A model generated the notes under the pieces. The model did no database searches, was not told the DNA's origin, and saw only the letters and a program-made list of their open reading frames with translations. A DNA stretch of 9,646 nt from CAWVWF01 sp963933885 (lineage in GTDB: Bacteria > Bacteroidota > Bacteroidia > Flavobacteriales_C > GCA-002722245), in NCBI GenBank assembly GCA_963933885.1, contig CAWVWF010000138.1, forward strand, positions 1 to 9,646, written 5' to 3'. Position numbers and translations under genes: made by a program. Position 1 is the stretch's first letter; every line of letters begins with the position of its first letter. Below, piece by piece: positions 6,310-9,646 of this stretch.

Positions 6310-7555
6310 CAATAACCAATTCATCAAAAGAGAAATACTTAATAGCTATTGCTTTAACCTCTTCTGCAGTTATCGTTTCAATCGTTTCAATATAATCATC
6401 ATAAAAAGACCAAGTCAATCCGAAAGTATTGATCGTAAAGAATCTATCTGCTTGATCAAATGCACCGTCAAACCCCTTTAGAAGTTTACCTTTTAAGTAG
6501 TTTCTTAATAAGTTTAACTCCTTTTCAGTAACAAGTTCAGTCTGTAACAATGATATCTCTTTCTTAATTTCTGCGATCGTATCAGCTCCTTTATCTTTTA
6601 ATACATCTGCCCCAATCATTAAACTAGCAACATCTTCAAAGGAAAACACTGAAGATGAAATTCCATAAGTCCACCCTTTATCTTCACGAATATTCTGCAT
6701 TAATCTTGATCCAAAGTACCCACCTAAAATCGTATTTACAAACGAAATCTTGTGTGTATCAGGATGATCTTTACTTGGCATAATCTTACCAATACTCATA
6801 CTGCATTGTTCGTTATCCTTTTCAATATGATGATGTCCAGCCAAAGAAACAGGCAAAGAAGACACGATTCTAGTGAACTCATTTTCAACACTTAAAGAAC
6901 CGAAACCTAAACTGACAGTTTCAACATCTTCTTTTCTTATCTTACCACTAACTAAAGTACTAAACCCACTACCAACAATGTGATTTTTCACAAACTCAGT
7001 TATGTCTGAATACTTCAAATTATTAAAAGAAGAAAGATCAGCAACTCCTGCATAAGCACTCTCAGCGAACAAGCGTTCGTTTAATTTCTGTTTAGATAGA
7101 AAACTTGTTTTCTCTTGATTGATTAAGAAATTATTCTTGCTATTCTTCAATAATCTATTAAAGTCATCTTCATCAATCCTTGGAGAAGTAAGCATCTCAG
7201 TAACAAGATCGATTGATTCTTTCAAATATTTATTAAGGACAAACAAAGTAACTGTTCCGAAATCCTTAGTTGTTTCAGCACTTAAGAAACCTCCTAAAAG
7301 GTCTACAGCCTCTGTAAATTCGTTACCAGACAACCTCTTAGTACCTTCTAAAATAAGATCGAAAGCAAGACTTGCTTCCAATGCTTTAGATTGATATTTA
7401 CTTCCAGCATCGAAAATTAATTCGACCTTCAAAATCTCTTGTGAACCTCCGTTAACGAAATCTATTTTGATCCCATTATCTAAAGCAACATGCTCTATTG
7501 GAAGGGTAGATAAGCTAATATTATCCGATATCCCTGGTGCTATACTCCTATCCAT
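6296..7555 (-). CDS. M16-family peptidase, non-catalytic (R/Y) subunit
   Basis: This 419-residue protein has the two-half M16B layout and no signal peptide, so it is probably cytoplasmic. In the first half, the place of the zinc motif HxxEH is occupied by ASLAFDLILEG (61-71), which has no histidine, so it cannot bind zinc or cleave alone. In the second half, GGYFGSRLMQNIREDKGWTY (278-297) preserves the substrate-binding R/Y pair (R290, Y297). This is the signature of the alpha-like subunit of heterodimeric M16B proteases and mitochondrial processing peptidase. The ATG at 7553-7555 overlaps the stop of the upstream zinc subunit by 8 bp (ATGGATAG), as expected for a 1:1 complex. Its stop codon lies inside the 3' end of the convergent lipoprotein gene. 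Confidence 0.9.
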   Translation of the reverse strand: MDRSIAPGISDNISLSTLPIEHVALDNGIKIDFVNGGSQEILKVELIFDAGSKYQSKALEASLAFDLILEGTKRLSGNEFTEAVDLLGGFLSAETTKDFGTVTLFVLNKYLKESIDLVTEMLTSPRIDEDDFNRLLKNSKNNFLINQEKTSFLSKQKLNERLFAESAYAGVADLSSFNNLKYSDITEFVKNHIVGSGFSTLVSGKIRKEDVETVSLGFGSLSVENEFTRIVSSLPVSLAGHHHIEKDNEQCSMSIGKIMPSKDHPDTHKISFVNTILGGYFGSRLMQNIREDKGWTYGISSSVFSFEDVASLMIGADVLKDKGADTIAEIKKEISLLQTELVTEKELNLLRNYLKGKLLKGFDGAFDQADRFFTINTFGLTWSFYDDYIETIETITAEEVKAIAIKYFSFDELVIVTAG

Positions 7556-8792
7556 TTTGTATTGCTTTATAGTAAATTTTACAAACCTTTTCTTTCGTCA
7601 AATGAGTTTCAGACCATCCTTTCAAATTCTCTGCAGTTATGCGAACGTAATTATCTAACTCACTGTTAATCATATTTACGTCACCTAAAAGCTCCATATA
7701 ACAAAGGTTCATTGCCTTGTTCAAAACATTCAATTCACCATAAACATGGGCTGTTTCAAACTTATTCTTTGCTTTTTGTAAATCTTTATCCGGCACTAAT
7801 TCTCCGTGAAGCTTAGAAATATTCTTCCAAATAATCTCTTCAACTTCCTCCATTTTTGTCCCTTCGTTAAGCTTACCGCTAATTACGAATAATCCTTCAT
7901 CACGATCTCCAGTAACGTATGATCCTACTTCTGTAAGTAAATCAGTATTCACAACTAGTTCAGTAAACAACCAAGAGCTCTCTCCTCTTCCAAGGACATC
8001 ACTTACTAGATCTCCAACATAAAACTCCTTAGAGCTTCTCTTATCCATCTTAAATGAGAAATAAAATGCATCTAAAGGCACTTTACTTTCAATATGCTTT
8101 TCTCTTGCTTTAGTTTGAGGAACTTCTGCTTTTCTTTCTCTTCTTACAATTTCAGAACTTGGAATATCTTCAAACCACTTCTTTACAAGCTGATGAATTT
8201 CTTCACTATCCACATCTCCGGCAATTGATAAAATACAATTGTTAGGGCTGTAAAAACGATTGTAAAAAACGTTCGCATCTTCAAGTGTCACTTTCTCAAC
8301 ATGAGATATTTCTTTCCCAATTGTTGCCCATCTATATGGATGGTTTTCATAAGACAAAGCTCTTAACTCCATCCAAGCATCTCCGTATGGTTGATTTAAG
8401 TATCGCTGCTTAAACTCCTCAATAACAACCTTCCTCTGAGTCTCTAAACTCTTCGAATCTAAATTCAACTGAAACATCCTATCACTTTCTAACCACAATG
8501 CAGTTTCAAGGTTTTCTTTAGGAAGTGTTACATAATAGTTTGTATAATCATTAGAAGTAAAGGCATTGTTTTGCCCTCCTGCCATTTGTAAACGCTTATC
8601 ATAATCAGGAGCATTTTTACTTCCTGAAAACATAAGGTGTTCAAAGTAATGTGCAAGACCAGTCATCTCAGGATCTTCATCCCTTGCTCCGATATCGAAA
8701 GCTAAATTAACTGCTACTATGGGTGTTGATTTATCTTGATGAACAATTAGTTTTAAACCATTATCCAATTCGTATTTCTGAAATTCAATCAT
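7548..8792 (-). CDS. M16-family zinc metallopeptidase, catalytic subunit
   Basis: This 414-residue M16B protease lacks a signal peptide and is therefore probably cytoplasmic. The inverted zinc motif is H48-Y-F-E51-H52 within GLAHYFEHLMFSGS, and the third ligand is most likely E126 in VVIEEF. FTSNDYTNYYVTLP (78-91) is the usual substrate-strand region. In the second half the place of the R/Y motif reads GESSWLFTELVVNTDLLTEVG (270-290); the family's SRL has become SWL and the R and Y are missing. The defect is thus the mirror image of its neighbour's, which keeps R/Y but lacks zinc ligands, and the two should form one heterodimeric protease that degrades small unfolded polypeptides or processes a partner. 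The substrate is unknown. The gene begins at ATG 8792, 25 bp after the polyamine dehydrogenase stop, and probably shares its transcript. Confidence 0.93.
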   Translation of the reverse strand: MIEFQKYELDNGLKLIVHQDKSTPIVAVNLAFDIGARDEDPEMTGLAHYFEHLMFSGSKNAPDYDKRLQMAGGQNNAFTSNDYTNYYVTLPKENLETALWLESDRMFQLNLDSKSLETQRKVVIEEFKQRYLNQPYGDAWMELRALSYENHPYRWATIGKEISHVEKVTLEDANVFYNRFYSPNNCILSIAGDVDSEEIHQLVKKWFEDIPSSEIVRRERKAEVPQTKAREKHIESKVPLDAFYFSFKMDKRSSKEFYVGDLVSDVLGRGESSWLFTELVVNTDLLTEVGSYVTGDRDEGLFVISGKLNEGTKMEEVEEIIWKNISKLHGELVPDKDLQKAKNKFETAHVYGELNVLNKAMNLCYMELLGDVNMINSELDNYVRITAENLKGWSETHLTKEKVCKIYYKAIQNG

Positions 8793-8817
8793 TGCCTACT
8801 AAAGTAGTAGATTATCT

Positions 8818-9646
8818 CTAAAGAGCGCTATTTATTGGTAATTCTTTATTTATTTGTTCATGCCATTGCAAACCAAATTCATTCAAGTCTGCCATAAACG
8901 GATCTGGATTAAATTCTTCAACATTATAAACCCCTGGCTTCATCCATTCATTGGTTAACATCATCTTCGCTCCTATCATAGCAGGAACTCCAGTAGTAAA
9001 AGCTACACCCTGCCCTTTAACATCATCATAAGCTGATTGATGTTTACAGTTGTTATACACGTAATATGTTGCTTCCTTTCCGTCTTTAATCCCTTTTATT
9101 TGGCATCCTATTGATGTTTCTCCTGTATAGTTCTCTCCTAATGAAGATGGCTCTGGCAATACTGCTTTTAAGAATTGTAATGGTTGAATTTTCATTCCAT
9201 TATAATTGATTGGCTCAATGCTCGTCATTCCAACGTTTTCAAGAACTCTAAGATGTGTTAAGTATTCTTGACCAAAAGTCATCCAAAACCTTGCTCTCTT
9301 TATACTTGGGAAATTCTTCACTAAACTTTCAAGCTCTTCATGATGCATTAAATAGGAATCTCTAAAACCTATGTTTGGATAGTCTACCGATTTATTTATT
9401 GAAAGTGCTTCTGTATCAACCCATGCCCCATTTTCCCAAAATTTTCCAGGTTGTGTAATTTCTCTGATATTTATTTCAGGGTTAAAATTGGTAGCAAAAG
9501 CTTTCCCATGATCACCCCCATTACAGTCTACAATATCCAAATAATGCATTTCATCAAAGTAATGTTTGTTGGCATAAGCTGTGAAGACGCCTGTAACTCC
9601 AGGGTCAAAGCCACAACCTAATAAAGCCATCAAACCTTTTTCTTTG
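8818..9646 (-). CDS. Carboxyspermidine/carboxynorspermidine dehydrogenase, C-terminal part, cut by right edge
   Basis: The frame is open to the edge (reading KEKGLMALLGCGFDPGV), so the ATG at 9630-9632 is internal and the N-terminal Rossmann part, about 125 residues, lies off the window. The visible 276 codons carry the saccharopine-dehydrogenase-like C-terminal domain with GCGFDPGVTGVF, YLDIVDCNGGDHG, FATNFNPEINIREI, HHEELESLVKNF, ARFWMTFG, PLQFLKAVLPEP and TTGVPAMIGAKMM. As I recall these families, this matches carboxynorspermidine synthases of Campylobacter and Bacteroidota far better than lysine-pathway saccharopine reductases. The enzyme condenses aspartate semialdehyde with putrescine (or diaminopropane) using NADPH to give carboxyspermidine (or carboxynorspermidine), which NspC then decarboxylates to spermidine. 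The triamine made cannot be told from sequence. The partner decarboxylase is not in this window. The two M16 genes follow 25 bp downstream on the same strand. Confidence 0.88.
   Translation of the reverse strand, partial: KEKGLMALLGCGFDPGVTGVFTAYANKHYFDEMHYLDIVDCNGGDHGKAFATNFNPEINIREITQPGKFWENGAWVDTEALSINKSVDYPNIGFRDSYLMHHEELESLVKNFPSIKRARFWMTFGQEYLTHLRVLENVGMTSIEPINYNGMKIQPLQFLKAVLPEPSSLGENYTGETSIGCQIKGIKDGKEATYYVYNNCKHQSAYDDVKGQGVAFTTGVPAMIGAKMMLTNEWMKPGVYNVEEFNPDPFMADLNEFGLQWHEQINKELPINSAL

Noticed and set aside
6372..6389. Tandem direct repeat ATCGTTTCA x2
   Set aside because: It only encodes the short ETIETI stretch in the M16 protein and is not part of a larger array.
7119..7394. Plus-strand open frame of 91 codons inside the R/Y M16 gene
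   Set aside because: It is fully antisense to a conserved M16 domain, with lysine/serine-rich shadow composition.
8796..8807. CTACT-AA-AGTAG palindrome between the dehydrogenase and M16 genes
   Set aside because: A two-base loop, short stem and absence of a T-run make it neither a terminator nor a convincing operator.
8818..9633. Complete 271-residue dehydrogenase starting at 9633
   Set aside because: Codon 9631-9633 is TTG and the frame continues in family-like sequence to the window edge, so the gene is truncated rather than short.
1..9646. CRISPR array, IS element, tRNA/rRNA, prophage or integrase
   Set aside because: No regularly spaced repeats, transposase or integrase motifs, terminal inverted repeats or structural RNA signatures were seen on either strand.

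Overview
The window reads as an ordinary chromosomal segment of a low-GC, gene-dense member of the Bacteroidota. The evidence is a fused-type CcsBA cytochrome c maturation protein, a TTG-N19-TAAATTTG promoter that matches the Bacteroidota -33/-7 consensus (TTG / TAnnTTTG), the near absence of Shine-Dalgarno sequences, two lipoproteins with short signal peptides, and a carboxyspermidine-type polyamine dehydrogenase. A Flavobacteriales or Cytophagales affiliation is a guess. No IS element, CRISPR array, tRNA, rRNA, phage gene or integrase is visible, and no gap between genes exceeds 100 bases.

Left part (1-3798, all minus strand; listed from upstream to downstream in transcription order). A lipoprotein with about eight degenerate YD-like repeats abuts an orphan metallo-beta-lactamase-fold hydrolase. 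Next comes a well-formed promoter driving a three-gene unit: a MarR-family repressor, a 99-residue protein resembling only domain III of elongation factor Tu, and a 10-TM EamA-type (DMT) exporter. A palindrome at the expected transcription start is a candidate MarR operator. The final gene is the N-terminal 170 codons of ccsBA, with a probable promoter of its own; it runs off the left edge.

Middle (3799-6309). A 58-bp divergent intergenic region with a 7-bp-arm inverted repeat separates the lipoprotein from uvrB on the plus strand. uvrB is full length with intact motifs. Its stop overlaps (ATGA) the start of a second small lipoprotein carrying five YwqK/MORN-2-like repeats.

Right part (6296-9646, minus strand). 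A carboxyspermidine/carboxynorspermidine dehydrogenase, truncated by the right edge, is followed after 25 bp by two overlapping M16-family genes. The upstream one keeps the zinc site HYFEH but has lost the R/Y substrate motif. The downstream one has lost the zinc site but keeps R/Y. Together they look like one heterodimeric protease with a split active site. The last M16 gene converges with the uvrB-linked lipoprotein and their coding 3' ends overlap by 14 bp.

The least explained item is the stand-alone EF-Tu domain III protein coupled between a MarR repressor and an exporter. The split M16 pair and the two repeat lipoproteins around uvrB are of secondary interest. I see no convincing sign of a new defence or mobile system.
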